A stretch of 64,000 bases of DNA, taken from positions 1,728,501-1,792,500 of the forward strand of contig NZ_CP048815.1 of assembly GCF_010977555.1 (NCBI RefSeq). The letters run 5' to 3'. Within the stretch, counting starts at the first letter, position 1, and each line of letters opens with the position of its first letter. The notes under the pieces were generated by a model. The model was not told the DNA's origin. It saw nothing but the letters and a program-made list of their open reading frames with translations, and did not search any database. Shown piece after piece: positions 25,736 to 34,760 of this stretch. This DNA is from Caulobacter rhizosphaerae (GTDB lineage: Bacteria; Pseudomonadota; Alphaproteobacteria; Caulobacterales; Caulobacteraceae). The position numbers and the translations under genes were made by a program.

Positions 25736-26599
25736 TCAGGGCTGCTCTTCGACGAAGGCGCGGACGATCTCGGCGAAGGTCGCGGGGCGCTCGACGTACA
25801 TCAGGTGGCCGCTGGCGGGCACGACTATCCTGCGGGCGTGCGGCATCAGGGTCTCCAGCGCCTTGGCCTGTTCCTGCACGTCCTTGATGTCGACCTCTCC
25901 GACCAGGACCAACGTCGGCGCCTGGATCTCGCCCAGGCGCGGCTTGGCGACGGCCAACGGCCGCTCGCGCGCGCCGGCGCCCAGATTGCCGGGATTGGCC
26001 TTCAGCCAGGCCACCACCCGGGCGCGCTCGGCGTCGGCGGTCTTGGTCAGGATGTAGGGGTCCTTCACCGCGCCCTCCAGGTCGCCCATCTTCACCTTGG
26101 CGACCAGGTTCAGGCTGCGGGCGATGAAGCCGAGCGAGACGTCGAAGCCGCTGACCCAGGGACCGACCAGCACCAGGCGATCGACGGCCTCGGGATGGGC
26201 CAGGGCGTAGTCGACGGCGATCCCGCTGCCCGACGACGAGCCGACGAAGGTGGCGTGCTCCAGTCCGACCGCCTTCATCAGGGCTTCCAGGTCCTTGGCC
26301 GGAGCATAGGCCGCCGGGGCGGGAGACGAGGCGCCATAGCCCCGGCGATCGTAGCGGACGACCCGGAAGCGCTGGCAGAGGATTGGCCAGACGTCGTCGA
26401 AGGCCGCCGAGTGCAGGATGCCGTCGTGCAGTAGGACGATCGCCTTGGGGCCAACGCCGCAGGTCTCGTAGGCCAGCGTCCCGCCGTCGATGTCCAGGGT
26501 GGCGCGGGTCGAGGTCTGGGCCTGGGCCGCCGCTCCGCCGCCGCAAAGCAGCAGGCAGCCGGCCGCGATCGCCGCGGCGGGCGTCGAAAACAGTCTCAT
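25736..26599 (-). CDS. Secreted alpha/beta-fold hydrolase
   Basis: A 287-aa alpha/beta hydrolase with an N-terminal signal peptide (LFSTPAAAIAAGCLLLCGGGAAAQAQ) that should direct it to the periplasm. The oxyanion segment LLHDGILHS, the YDRRGYGASS loop, the nucleophile elbow GSSSGSG, the acid in VGEVD and the histidine in ASGHLMYVERP are all present. The elbow reads G-S-S-S-G rather than the classic G-x-S-x-G with a bulky residue, but it fits. The substrate is unknown. The ATG at 26599 with GGAGA upstream is chosen over more upstream starts that would add non-signal residues. Confidence 0.85.
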   Translation of the reverse strand: MRLFSTPAAAIAAGCLLLCGGGAAAQAQTSTRATLDIDGGTLAYETCGVGPKAIVLLHDGILHSAAFDDVWPILCQRFRVVRYDRRGYGASSPAPAAYAPAKDLEALMKAVGLEHATFVGSSSGSGIAVDYALAHPEAVDRLVLVGPWVSGFDVSLGFIARSLNLVAKVKMGDLEGAVKDPYILTKTADAERARVVAWLKANPGNLGAGARERPLAVAKPRLGEIQAPTLVLVGEVDIKDVQEQAKALETLMPHARRIVVPASGHLMYVERPATFAEIVRAFVEEQP

Positions 26600-26624
26600 G
26601 GGGGTCTCCGGGGGTGAAGCGCCG

Positions 26625-26873
26625 TCAGCCGGCGCGCTTGAACTCGTCTTGCTCGCGTTCGGGCGTGGCTTCCGGCGCGTATTCAAGGATGTCGCCCGGC
26701 TGGCACTGCAGGTAGGCGCAGATCGCCTCCAGGGTCTCGAACTTCATGCCCTTCACCTTGCCGGACTTCAGCAGCGAGAGATTGGCCTCGGTGATGCCGA
26801 TGGCGCGGGCCAGGACGTTGGAGCGCACCTTGCGCCTGGCCAGCATGACGTCGAGACGCAGGATGATCGGCAT
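26625..26873 (-). CDS. Small Cro/CI-type HTH regulator
   Basis: An 82-aa protein consisting of one helix-turn-helix domain of the XRE/YozG type (LDVMLARRKVRSNVLARAIGITEANLSLLKSGKVKGMKFETLEAICAYLQCQPGDILEY). The ATG overlaps the stop of the DUF2975 gene (TGATG), so the two are translationally coupled. DUF2975 membrane proteins paired with a YozG-like regulator form a common two-gene module whose function is not established. Confidence 0.9.
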   Translation of the reverse strand: MPIILRLDVMLARRKVRSNVLARAIGITEANLSLLKSGKVKGMKFETLEAICAYLQCQPGDILEYAPEATPEREQDEFKRAG

Positions 26874-27472
26874 CAGACGAACGCCTCGCGGTCTTCCTCG
26901 ATCTCGCGTCCCACCCGCATGACCTGGCCGATCACGAAGACCAGCAGGCCCAGCACCAGGGCCTGGACGCTGGCCATGTGAGCCCAGTTCCTGTCGATCT
27001 CGTAGCCCGTGGCGCTGAGGAACAGGTGGCAGACGAAGGGTGAGAGGGCGTAGGCGCACAGCCAGCCGCCGATCCGGCTGAAGCTCCGGCCGTTCTCGGG
27101 CGAGAACACCCGGCCTCGGGCGTAGAGGCGGAACAGCGCGCGCAGGCTCCAGAACAGCATGATGATCGGCGTCGCGCGCACGATCCCGACCAGGCAGTAG
27201 ATCAGCCGGTGCGGCAGGGGCAGCGAGCCGAAGGCGACGGAGTTGGGCGGCCCGGCGCCGATGTAGCAGTTGTCGGGCCCGATCCGGACCAGCTCGCCCT
27301 TGTAGAACAGCATGGCGCCCAGGGCTGTGACGAGGATGGCCGTCGACAGGACCAGCAGGCCGGTGAACAGCCAGGCCAGAGCGCAGCTGCCCTGGCGCAC
27401 GCGGCGCTGGGCGGCGGTTTCCGGCGCGGCGATCGTCTCGGCGCGCGGCTTGAGTTTGATGACGGTGCTCAT
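26873..27472 (-). CDS. DUF2975 membrane protein
   Basis: A 199-aa protein with about four transmembrane helices (CALAWLFTGLLVLSTAILVTALGAMLFY, RLIYCLVGIVRATPIIMLFWSL, IGGWLCAYALSPFVCHLFL, VQALVLGLLVFVIGQVM) and the conserved loop FRLYARGRVFSPENGRSFSRIG of DUF2975. GGGAGGA 4-8 nt before the ATG sets the start. It is followed at once by its partner HTH regulator. It probably modulates the regulator at the membrane, though that is an inference from the repeated pairing. Confidence 0.9.
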   Translation of the reverse strand: MSTVIKLKPRAETIAAPETAAQRRVRQGSCALAWLFTGLLVLSTAILVTALGAMLFYKGELVRIGPDNCYIGAGPPNSVAFGSLPLPHRLIYCLVGIVRATPIIMLFWSLRALFRLYARGRVFSPENGRSFSRIGGWLCAYALSPFVCHLFLSATGYEIDRNWAHMASVQALVLGLLVFVIGQVMRVGREIEEDREAFV

Positions 27473-27670
27473 AACGTCCTCCCGTGACGCCAAGGTCGTC
27501 GTGAAATTTCTTTCTGTCAAACGATAATTATTCAACGCGGATCGCGGCGAGCACGCTTGCCCGCCCGATGGACTCGAAAAAAGTCGCGGGTCATGTCGAG
27601 AATGGCCGGACGGCTCCGACTTGCCCTCGAAAGCGCCGGAGGACGGCGCTCCAACCGAAGGGAACCGACG

Positions 27671-28072
27671 ATGAAGTACATCCTGATGATGCAGTACCCC
27701 GCGGCCGGCGGGGACGTCCCGTCCATGGACCAGTGGCCGCAGGCGGCGGTCCAGGCGCACATGGAGCATCTCCGCCTGTTCCGGGAGGAGTTCACCACCT
27801 CGGGCGAGATGATCGTCACCCATGCCTTGGCGGGGCCCGACGATGCGCGGTTCGTGCGGGCGCGCCAGGGCGCGGCGCCCGAGGTGACCGATGGTCCGTT
27901 TCCGGAGACCAAGGAGTTCCTGGCCGGCTATGTCATCGTCGATGTCGATACGGCCGAGCGAGCCTACTACGCCGCTTCGCGCTGGTCGGAAGGCCCTGGT
28001 CCCGATGGCGCGCCGCTGAACCTGCCGGTCGAGGTGCGGCGGATCATGTGGGCCAGCGGCGAGGACATGTGA
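27671..28072 (+). CDS. YCII-related (DGPF) domain protein
   Basis: A 133-aa dimeric alpha+beta-barrel protein of the YCII/DGPF family: MKYILMMQYPAAG at the N-terminus, TDGPFPETKEFLAGYVIVDVDTAERAYYAASRW in the middle and VEVRRIMW at the end. The family is strongly linked to ECF-like sigma factors and here the sigma gene starts on its stop codon (4-bp overlap). Its biochemical role is not settled. The ATG is preceded by AAGGGAA. Confidence 0.93.
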   Translation: MKYILMMQYPAAGGDVPSMDQWPQAAVQAHMEHLRLFREEFTTSGEMIVTHALAGPDDARFVRARQGAAPEVTDGPFPETKEFLAGYVIVDVDTAERAYYAASRWSEGPGPDGAPLNLPVEVRRIMWASGEDM

Positions 28073-29325
28073 CTGTGGCCTCGGCGGCGCTGGACCGCCA
28101 GACGACGGACCTGCTGCGCGAGTTGGCGCCGCGGGTCCTGTCGGCCGTCGTTCGCCGCTACCGCGACTTCGCCGCCGGCGAGGACGCAGTGCAGGAAGCC
28201 TTGCTGGCCGCCGCGCGTCAGTGGCCGCAGACCGGCCTGCCGGCCAATCCGGGCGGCTGGCTGGCGCAGGTCGCCTCGCGACGGATGACCGATCAGATCC
28301 GCCGCGAAATCGCCCGGCGGCGGCGCGAGGCGGTGGCCATGGAGGGCGACGTCCAGGTGGTGTCGCCATCCGACGACCTGGACGCCCTGGCCGGGCGCGA
28401 CGACACGCTGAACCTGCTGTTCATGTGCTGCCACCCGGCCCTGACCTCGTCCTCGGCCATCGCCCTGACGCTGCGCGCGGTGGGCGGCCTGACGACGGCC
28501 GAGATCGCCAGCGCCTTCCTTGTGCCCGAGGCGACGATGGCCCAGCGCATCAGCCGGGCCAAGCAGAGCATCCGCGCCTCGGGCGCGCCGTTCGAGGCCC
28601 CGGACGCCACCGAGCGCGGCGAGCGGCTGCGGTCGGTGCTGCATGTCCTGTACCTGATCTTCAACGAGGGCTATGCGGCCAGCGCCGGGCCCGTGCTGCA
28701 ACGGGCCGACCTGGCGATCGAGGCGATCCGGCTGGCGCGCGCCGTCCGGGCCCTGCTGCCGGACGACGGCGAAGTGGCCGGCCTGCTGGCCCTGATGCTG
28801 CTGACCGACGCCCGACGTTCGGCCCGGACGGGGCCTGACGGCGAGCTGATTTCGCTGGCCGAGCAGGATCGCGGCCTCTGGGACGCCACGGCGATCGCCG
28901 AGGGCGTGGCGCTGGTCGAAACCAGCCTGGCGCGCGGCGCGGTCGGCCCCTATCAGCTCCAGGCCGCCATCGCCGCCGTGCACGACGAGGCCGCTCGGGC
29001 CGAGGACACCGACTGGCTGCAGATCCTGGCGCTGTACGGCCTGCTGGAGCGGATGGCCGACAATCCGATGGTCCGGCTGAACCACGCCGTGGCCCTGGCG
29101 ATGGCGCAGGGGCCGCGCGCCGGTCTGGAGCGGCTGGCCGAGCTCAAGGGCGACAAGCGTCTCGCCGGCCATCACCGGCTGGCGGCGGTGCGGGCCCACC
29201 TGTTGGAGATGGCTGGGGATCGGGACGAGGCGATTGGCGCCTATCGGACGGCGAGCGCGCTGACCGCCAGCGCGCCCGAGCAGCGGTATCTGCTGGCGCG
29301 GGCGGCGCGGCTGGCGGGGACCTAG
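28069..29325 (+). CDS. RNA polymerase sigma factor, SigJ/ECF-like with long C-terminal domain
   Basis: A 418-aa protein: sigma region 2 (VVRRYRDFAAGEDAVQEALLAAARQWP...NPGGWLAQVASRRMTDQIRREIARRR), region 4 HTH (LRAVGGLTTAEIASAFLVPEATMAQRISRAKQSIR), then a roughly 230-residue helical domain (LHVLYLIFNEGYAAS...; DUF6596-type with TPR-like repeats) that ends in QRYLLARAARLAGT. This is the group paired with YCII proteins. Translation from the GTG at 28069 overlaps the YCII stop; a second GTG is at 28075. What activates it is unknown. Confidence 0.92.
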   Translation: MTVASAALDRQTTDLLRELAPRVLSAVVRRYRDFAAGEDAVQEALLAAARQWPQTGLPANPGGWLAQVASRRMTDQIRREIARRRREAVAMEGDVQVVSPSDDLDALAGRDDTLNLLFMCCHPALTSSSAIALTLRAVGGLTTAEIASAFLVPEATMAQRISRAKQSIRASGAPFEAPDATERGERLRSVLHVLYLIFNEGYAASAGPVLQRADLAIEAIRLARAVRALLPDDGEVAGLLALMLLTDARRSARTGPDGELISLAEQDRGLWDATAIAEGVALVETSLARGAVGPYQLQAAIAAVHDEAARAEDTDWLQILALYGLLERMADNPMVRLNHAVALAMAQGPRAGLERLAELKGDKRLAGHHRLAAVRAHLLEMAGDRDEAIGAYRTASALTASAPEQRYLLARAARLAGT

Positions 29326-29332
29326 GGCGCCG

Positions 29333-30190
29333 CTACCTTGCGGGGCATCCCAGGTCCGCGGCGTAGACCCGCCAGCCCTTCACGGTCTCCCGGCGTTGCG
29401 CCTCGGTCCCGCCATTGGATATGTCGCCGAAAGACTGGCCAGTGATCTGGTTCAGAATGGCGTCGAGCGCGTCGACCACTTGCTCGGGACCGTAGTGGCG
29501 CACGCCCTCGAAAGCGTTGGTCGCGTGATTTGTCAGGGAGATCGTCGGCTCGGCCAGGAGGCGGTGATCCTCCATGTGGGCCACGATCGCCGGAACACCG
29601 GCGGGGCCCAGCGCTTCCAGCCGCGCGAAGATCGCCCGCTGACGAGCGTCGGCGCCAGCACGCCCGCGTAGTCCGCCCAGTTCCGAAACCAGGCGGCGAA
29701 CTTCCGCATCGTGGGCGGCCGGGGTGGGAGTGGCGCGAAGCACTGAAGCCTGGCGGGCGATCTCGGTTCGCACGCCGGCTTCGGCCCCGGCGGCGGGCGC
29801 CAGCGCCTTGGGGGAATGGCCGGCGAAATAGAATTTCGCCGGCGAACCGGCTTGGGTCAGGAAAAGCAGGGCTGGCGTGTTGATGGCGGCCCGCAGGGCG
29901 TCGGGCGACGGAAGATAGGACTCGTCCTTGGGATAGATCTGAACGGCGTTCGGCCTTGGGCCCTTCAACGAGATCGCTTCCTCCAACGGCACGGGGATGT
30001 ACTCAGGATGCGCGATGGCGTTCGCCAGGGCCTCCTGTGAAAGGCCGAGGCGTCCCTGGACGATGCTGGACGAGGCCGCGACCAGTCGAGCCAGTTCGGG
30101 CGAGGCGGGGCAGGCGCGGGGCGCCGCGGCGACGGGCCAAGCGGCCAGGATTGCTACGCAGGTCCAAGGCGCGAAACGTTGGAATGACAT
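29333..30190 (-). CDS. Secreted protein of unknown function
   Basis: A 285-aa protein with a signal peptide (APWTCVAILAAWPVAAAPRA) and a mature region with no recognised domain. The centre (SLTNHATNAFEGVRHYGPEQVVDALDAILNQITGQSFGDI) reads like the ordered part of HEAT-type proteins, with a preceding LEALGPAGVPAIVAHM that resembles a HEAT repeat. The two cysteines (in ACPAS and LGCPAR) at opposite ends of the mature chain could form a disulfide. Monocistronic, convergent with the sigma gene. Function unknown. Confidence 0.7.
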   Translation of the reverse strand: MSFQRFAPWTCVAILAAWPVAAAPRACPASPELARLVAASSSIVQGRLGLSQEALANAIAHPEYIPVPLEEAISLKGPRPNAVQIYPKDESYLPSPDALRAAINTPALLFLTQAGSPAKFYFAGHSPKALAPAAGAEAGVRTEIARQASVLRATPTPAAHDAEVRRLVSELGGLRGRAGADARQRAIFARLEALGPAGVPAIVAHMEDHRLLAEPTISLTNHATNAFEGVRHYGPEQVVDALDAILNQITGQSFGDISNGGTEAQRRETVKGWRVYAADLGCPAR

Positions 30191-30245
30191 CGATAACCCC
30201 GGCGACTCCGGCCAAGCTTGGCGCGAGGTTGACGCCCTAGCAAGC

Positions 30246-31262
30246 TCAGTTGGCCACCAGCTTCAGTAGCGCCAGCTCCTTGGCCCTGGGCGACGAGGCT
30301 CGCCGCCTTGGCAGTTGGCTGGTCTCGAAGGCTTCGAGGACCTTCGGGTGAATATAAGCCGCGCGGCAGACGGCGGGGGTGTTGCCCAGCAGGCCGGCCA
30401 CGGCCTTGACGCAGGTGTTGAGCGTGCGCTTGGCCTCCGCCTGGGTCGTGGGCGGAGGGCTCATGCTGAGCGCTTCAAGCGCCGCCAGCGAGCCGTACCA
30501 GGTGCGGAAGTCCTTGGCCGAGAAGTCGTCGCCGCAGGCGGCGCGGATGTAGTCGTTGACGTCGCTGCTCTCGACCGCCCGCCGCTGGCCGTCCTCGTCG
30601 ATGTACTGGAACAGTCGCTGGCCGCGCAGCTCCTGGCAGGCGGCGACGATGCGGGCCAGGCGACGGTCGCGGAAGCCCGTCCTGTGCATCTTGCCGCTCT
30701 TGCCCTTGAACTCGAACACCGCACCGCCGCCGGCCAGCTTCAGGTGGCGCTTCTGCATCGTCGTCAAGCCGAAGCTCTTGTTGGTTCTGGCGTATTCGTC
30801 ATTGCCCACCCGGATCAGGGTCAGCTCCAGCAGGCTGACCACGGCGGCCAGCACCTTCTCGCGCGGCAGGCCCCGGCGCGCTAGGTCGGCGGCCACGCGC
30901 CGCCGCAGCCGGGGCAGGGCGCGCCCGAAGGCGGCCATGCGATCGTACTTGCGCGCGTCGCGGTCGGCCCGCCAGTCGGGGTGATAGCGATACTGCTTGC
31001 GGCCCTTCTGGTCGCGGCCGACCGCCTGGATGTGGCCATTGGGATCGGGGCAGATCCAGACGCTGGTCCAGGCCGGCGGAATGGCCAGGGCCCTGATCCG
31101 CGCCAGGGTCGTCTCGTCCTTCACGGGCCGGCCGTCCTCGTCGACATAGGAAAAGCCTTTGCCGCGGGGCAGGCGACGGACGCCCTGCTCCTGGTCGTTG
31201 ACATAGGCCAGCAGGGCGCGTTCGGCGGGAGGGGTCTCGAGCGTGTCGCGGGGCACGGTCAT
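30246..31262 (-). CDS. DNA topoisomerase IB (poxvirus type)
   Basis: A 338-aa type IB topoisomerase. The N-terminal domain (FSYVDEDGRPVKDETTLARIRALAIPPAWTSVWICPDPNGHIQAVGRDQKGRKQYRYHPDWR) and the C-terminal catalytic domain (IRVGNDEYARTNKSFGLTTMQKRHL, then KDFRTWYGS) are standard; the catalytic tyrosine is in CRAAYIHPKVLEAF. It relaxes supercoils through a 3'-phosphotyrosine intermediate. The ATG at 31262, preceded by GAGGTG, is preferred; the open frame extends 123 nt upstream. Divergent from rlmJ. Confidence 0.93.
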   Translation of the reverse strand: MTVPRDTLETPPAERALLAYVNDQEQGVRRLPRGKGFSYVDEDGRPVKDETTLARIRALAIPPAWTSVWICPDPNGHIQAVGRDQKGRKQYRYHPDWRADRDARKYDRMAAFGRALPRLRRRVAADLARRGLPREKVLAAVVSLLELTLIRVGNDEYARTNKSFGLTTMQKRHLKLAGGGAVFEFKGKSGKMHRTGFRDRRLARIVAACQELRGQRLFQYIDEDGQRRAVESSDVNDYIRAACGDDFSAKDFRTWYGSLAALEALSMSPPPTTQAEAKRTLNTCVKAVAGLLGNTPAVCRAAYIHPKVLEAFETSQLPRRRASSPRAKELALLKLVAN

Positions 31263-31383
31263 CACCTCGCTGGACGGTCCGCGCCGCCGTTCTCGGAAAT
31301 ATCCTGGTCCATCGCCTGGCTCCCAACCTATCGTCGGCCAACGTGATAGACGGAGCGCCGGTTCCGGGAGCGACGCGCCAGAC

Positions 31384-32205
31384 ATGAACTACCGACACGC
31401 CTTCCACGCCGGCAATTTCGCCGACCTGCAGAAGCACGCGATCCTGCTGGCCTTGCTGGAGGCGCTGACCGCCGAGGACACGCCCCTGTCGGTGATCGAC
31501 ACCCATGCCGGAGCCGGGGCCTACGACCTGGGCGGCGACATGGCCCAGCGCTCGGGCGAGGCGGCGGCCGGGATCGGCCGACTGCAGGCGATGGCGCAGG
31601 TTCCGACGGTGTTCGCGCCGCTCGTGGCGGCGGTGAGGGCCTTGAACGGCGGCGGCGCGGGGTCGCTCTATCCCGGCTCGCCGCTGCTGATCGCGCGGGC
31701 CCTGCGCAAGACCGACCGCTACACCGCCTGCGAACTGCGGCCCGACGACTTCGACAGCCTGCGCCGGACCCTGGCCCCCTATGCCTTCGCCCAGGCGCTG
31801 AAGGACGACGGCTACGCCACGGCCGCCGCGCGGGCGGGGAAGGGCGGGCGCACCTTCGTCCTGATCGATCCGCCGTTCGAGCGCAGCGACGACTACGCCC
31901 AGATCGTCGCCACGACAAAGGCGGTGCTGGCCCGGGACAGGGACGCGGTGATCGCCGCCTGGATGCCGCTGAAGGACCTGGAAACCTTCGACGCCTTCAT
32001 GCGGGCGATGGAAACCGTCACGAACGACGCGCTAGCTGCGGAGCTGCGCCTGCGGCCGCTGACGGATCCGATGAAGATGAACGGTTGTGCGATGGTCGTG
32101 GTCGGGACGCCGAAGTCCGCCGAAGGCGTGATCGCCGAGGTCACGACCTGGCTGGCCGACACGCTCGGCGACGCCGGCGCCAAGGCGCGGGTCTGGCGCG
32201 CGTGA
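31384..32205 (+). CDS. rlmJ: 23S rRNA (adenine2030-N6)-methyltransferase
   Basis: A 273-aa RlmJ family enzyme that methylates A2030 of 23S rRNA using SAM. It begins with the diagnostic MNYRHAFHAGNFADLQKHAILLALL, has the SAM-binding VIDTHAGAGAYDL motif and the catalytic LIDPPFE (DPPF/Y) motif. The length is normal. The stop overlaps the GTG start of the chromate transporter (GTGA), so the two are coupled. Confidence 0.94.
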   Translation: MNYRHAFHAGNFADLQKHAILLALLEALTAEDTPLSVIDTHAGAGAYDLGGDMAQRSGEAAAGIGRLQAMAQVPTVFAPLVAAVRALNGGGAGSLYPGSPLLIARALRKTDRYTACELRPDDFDSLRRTLAPYAFAQALKDDGYATAAARAGKGGRTFVLIDPPFERSDDYAQIVATTKAVLARDRDAVIAAWMPLKDLETFDAFMRAMETVTNDALAAELRLRPLTDPMKMNGCAMVVVGTPKSAEGVIAEVTTWLADTLGDAGAKARVWRA

Positions 32206-33479
32206 CGACCGGCCAGCCCAGCTTTCGGCAAGCGTTTTGGGTCTGGTTGAAGGTCGGCTGCCTGGGCTTCGGCGGTCCGGCCGGCCAGATCGCCTTGCTG
32301 CACCGCGAGGTGGTGGAACGGCGCGGCTGGGTCGACGAGGAACGGTTCGCCCACGCCCTGAGCTTCTGCATGCTGCTGCCGGGGCCGGAGGCCCAGCAAC
32401 TGGCCACCTGGCTGGGCTGGCGCCTGCACGGCGTGCGCGGCGGGATCGCGGCGGGCCTGCTGTTCGTTCTGCCGGGTCTGGCCGTGATGCTGGGCCTGTC
32501 GGCGCTGTACGTCGCCCACGGCCGCGCGGCCTGGGCGGGACCGGCCCTGCTGGGGCTGAAGGCGGCGGTGGTCGCCCTGGTGCTGCAGGCCCTGATCCGC
32601 ATGGGCGGCCGAGCGATCAAGGGCGTCGCCGGCTGGTGGGCGGCGGGCCTGGCCTTCGCCGCCCTGACCTTCACCGTTCTGCCCTTTCCGCTGATCATCC
32701 TGGCCGCCGGCGCGGTCGGCTGGATCCTGGGCGGCGGCGCGGTGGCGGTCGTACCCGCGGAAACGGGGACACGGACTCCCTGGCGCACCGCCCTGGTCTG
32801 CCTGGCGATATGGCTGGCGCCGGTGCTGCTGGCCCTGGTCTTGGCGCCGGGATCCACCCTGGCCCGGATGGGCGGGGTGTTCAGCATCCTGGCCATGGCC
32901 AGCTTCGGCGGCGCCTATGCGGCCCTGGCCTATGTCGGCCAGGCGGCGGGCGCGTTCGGCTGGCTGGCGCCGGGCCAGATGCTGGACGGCCTGGGCCTGG
33001 CCGAGACGACGCCGGGGCCGCTGGTGCTGGTCCTGGTCTTCGTCGGCTTCGTCGGGGCCTACCAGAACGCGCCGCCGGAATGGGCCTGGATCGCCGCCCT
33101 GGCCGGCGGGCTGATGGCCGCCTGGACCACCTTCGCGCCGTCGTTCCTGTGGATCTTCGCCGGCGGGCCGGTCTTCGAGCGCCTGCGCTCGCGCCCCCGG
33201 CCGGCGCGCGCCCTGTCCCTGGTCTCGGCGGCCGCCGTCGGGGTGATCGCCAACTTGGCCGTCTGGTTCGCGGTCCACCTGCTGTTCCGGGTCGGCGCGG
33301 TCCGGGCCTGGGGACCCCTGAGGGCCGAGGCGCCCGACCTGGGCAGCGTCAACCTTCCGGCGGCGGGACTGACCCTCCTGGCCTGCGGCCTGGTGTTCGC
33401 GTTGCGCGTCCCGATCCTGGCGGTGGTGGGGGCGATGGTCGCCGCCGGCCTGGCCCTGGGCGCAACAGGACTGATTTGA
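32202..33479 (+). CDS. chrA: Chromate transporter family protein
   Basis: A 425-aa CHR-superfamily membrane protein with two homologous halves: each begins with the conserved FGGPAGQIALLHREVVERRGWV / FGGAYAALAYVGQ-type motif, and there are about 10-11 helices. Long (two-domain) ChrA exports chromate, possibly using proton or sulfate gradients; other anions are possible for such orthologs. The N-terminal half holds the best-known motif FxxALSFCMLLPGPEAQQLATWLG. The start is a GTG that overlaps the rlmJ stop. Confidence 0.9.
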   Translation: MTTGQPSFRQAFWVWLKVGCLGFGGPAGQIALLHREVVERRGWVDEERFAHALSFCMLLPGPEAQQLATWLGWRLHGVRGGIAAGLLFVLPGLAVMLGLSALYVAHGRAAWAGPALLGLKAAVVALVLQALIRMGGRAIKGVAGWWAAGLAFAALTFTVLPFPLIILAAGAVGWILGGGAVAVVPAETGTRTPWRTALVCLAIWLAPVLLALVLAPGSTLARMGGVFSILAMASFGGAYAALAYVGQAAGAFGWLAPGQMLDGLGLAETTPGPLVLVLVFVGFVGAYQNAPPEWAWIAALAGGLMAAWTTFAPSFLWIFAGGPVFERLRSRPRPARALSLVSAAAVGVIANLAVWFAVHLLFRVGAVRAWGPLRAEAPDLGSVNLPAAGLTLLACGLVFALRVPILAVVGAMVAAGLALGATGLI

Positions 33480-33561
33480 TCCCAAGGTTGCGATTATGCG
33501 ACTCGCCAACGGCAAAACCGTGTTATGCTGCACTGCAACAAACGGTTGTTGGAGCTCGGCC

Positions 33562-34188
33562 ATGACCCTGTCATTCCTTCCCGAACTGCCCAAGATCGAT
33601 CCTGAAAAGGGCCCGAACCTGATGGCCGGCGCGGCCTCGCCGCTGTGGCTGGTGTTCGGCGGCGCGGCGATGGCCGGCGCCACCTGGTGGTGGTGGTCGG
33701 CCCGCTGGCGCGAGGCGGTCAATGTCGAGGCCCTGCTGGCGCCGACCCTGACCGGGGCCCTGACCGGGGGCTTGCCCGCGTCTGAACCCGTCACACTGGC
33801 GCCCGAGCCGGCCGTCGAAGCTCCGATCGACCCCGTCACCGAGGCGCCCGTCCTGGCGCCGGTCGAGGCGACCGCTGGCGCCGAGACGGTCGCCGAAGTC
33901 GCGCTCGACACCGCCGAAACCGTGACGACCGAGGTCCAGGAAACCCTGGACGCCGCCGCCGGGCCGGCCGTCGAGACGGCCAAGTCGGCGGCCGACGACC
34001 TGACCCAGCTGGTCGGGATCGGTCCCAAGCTGGCCGCGTCCCTGGCCGAGCTGGGTGTAACGCGCTTCGAGCAGATCGCCGCCTGGGGCGCCGAAGACTT
34101 GGCCGACGTCGACGCCAAGCTGAACCTGCGGGGCCGCGCCGAACGCGACGCCTGGGTCGCCCAGGCCAAGCGGCTGACGAGCCTCTAG
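33562..34188 (+). CDS. Membrane-anchored helix-hairpin-helix protein
   Basis: A 208-aa protein with three parts: a short N-terminal region with one transmembrane helix (PLWLVFGGAAMAGATWWWW, about residues 27-45), an acidic Pro/Ala/Thr-rich linker (about 60-135), and a C-terminal HHH-type domain (DLTQLVGIGPKLAASLAELGVTRFEQIAAWGAEDLADVDAKLNLRGRAERDAWVAQAKRL). The domain is the type shared with ribosomal and nuclease-associated HHH proteins; it usually binds DNA or another protein without sequence specificity. The ATG follows GGAG. A DUF4112 gene follows 79 bp downstream. The role is unknown. Confidence 0.8.
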   Translation: MTLSFLPELPKIDPEKGPNLMAGAASPLWLVFGGAAMAGATWWWWSARWREAVNVEALLAPTLTGALTGGLPASEPVTLAPEPAVEAPIDPVTEAPVLAPVEATAGAETVAEVALDTAETVTTEVQETLDAAAGPAVETAKSAADDLTQLVGIGPKLAASLAELGVTRFEQIAAWGAEDLADVDAKLNLRGRAERDAWVAQAKRLTSL

Positions 34189-34267
34189 CCGCCCCAAGTA
34201 CGGCCAGGAAAGCGCCAGGTCCGTTCGCCCGGCGACAACCAAGTCCGCCGCGGGGCGTTGACCTGAC

Positions 34268-34729
34268 ATGACCGAACGCAGCGAAACCCTTGAGGGCTAC
34301 GTCGTCGACGAAGGCCCCGCCAGCGAGCGCCAGAAGGCGCATCAGGCCTGGCGGCACGCGGAGACCATCAAACGGCTCTCCGACCGGCTGATCGGCATAG
34401 GGCCGTTCGGCCTGGGGCTGGACGGGGTTCTGGCCTGGGTCCCCTGGGCGGGCCTGGCCTACGGCCTGGGCGCGGGCGGTCTGTTGCTGTTCCATGCCGT
34501 TCAAGCCAAGGCGTCCACCCCGACCCTGGCGCGGATGGCCGCCTATCTGGCCGCCGACAACCTGTCCGACACCGTACCGGTGCTGGGCTGGGCCGTCGAC
34601 ACCCTGTTCCCGGGCCACCTGATGGCGGCCAAGGCGTTGCAGAAGGACGTCGAAGCCCGGCACGGCCTGCCCGAAGAGATCGACCCGAAGACCCGCAAAA
34701 AGCGCAGGTCGAAGAAGACGCGGTCCTAG
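34268..34729 (+). CDS. DUF4112 membrane protein
   Basis: A 153-aa protein with the DUF4112 core: RLSDRLIGIGPFGLGLDGVLAWVPWAGLAYGLGAGGLLLFHAVQAK, and DTVPVLGWAVDTLFPGHLMAAKALQKDVEARHG. Two hydrophobic segments suggest an inner-membrane location, and the C-terminus is very basic (KTRKKRRSKKTRS). No function is established for the family. The start ATG comes shortly after the preceding HHH gene. Confidence 0.87.
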   Translation: MTERSETLEGYVVDEGPASERQKAHQAWRHAETIKRLSDRLIGIGPFGLGLDGVLAWVPWAGLAYGLGAGGLLLFHAVQAKASTPTLARMAAYLAADNLSDTVPVLGWAVDTLFPGHLMAAKALQKDVEARHGLPEEIDPKTRKKRRSKKTRS

Positions 34730-34760
34730 GCGCTAGGCGCCCGGACCGGACGGTTGTCGA

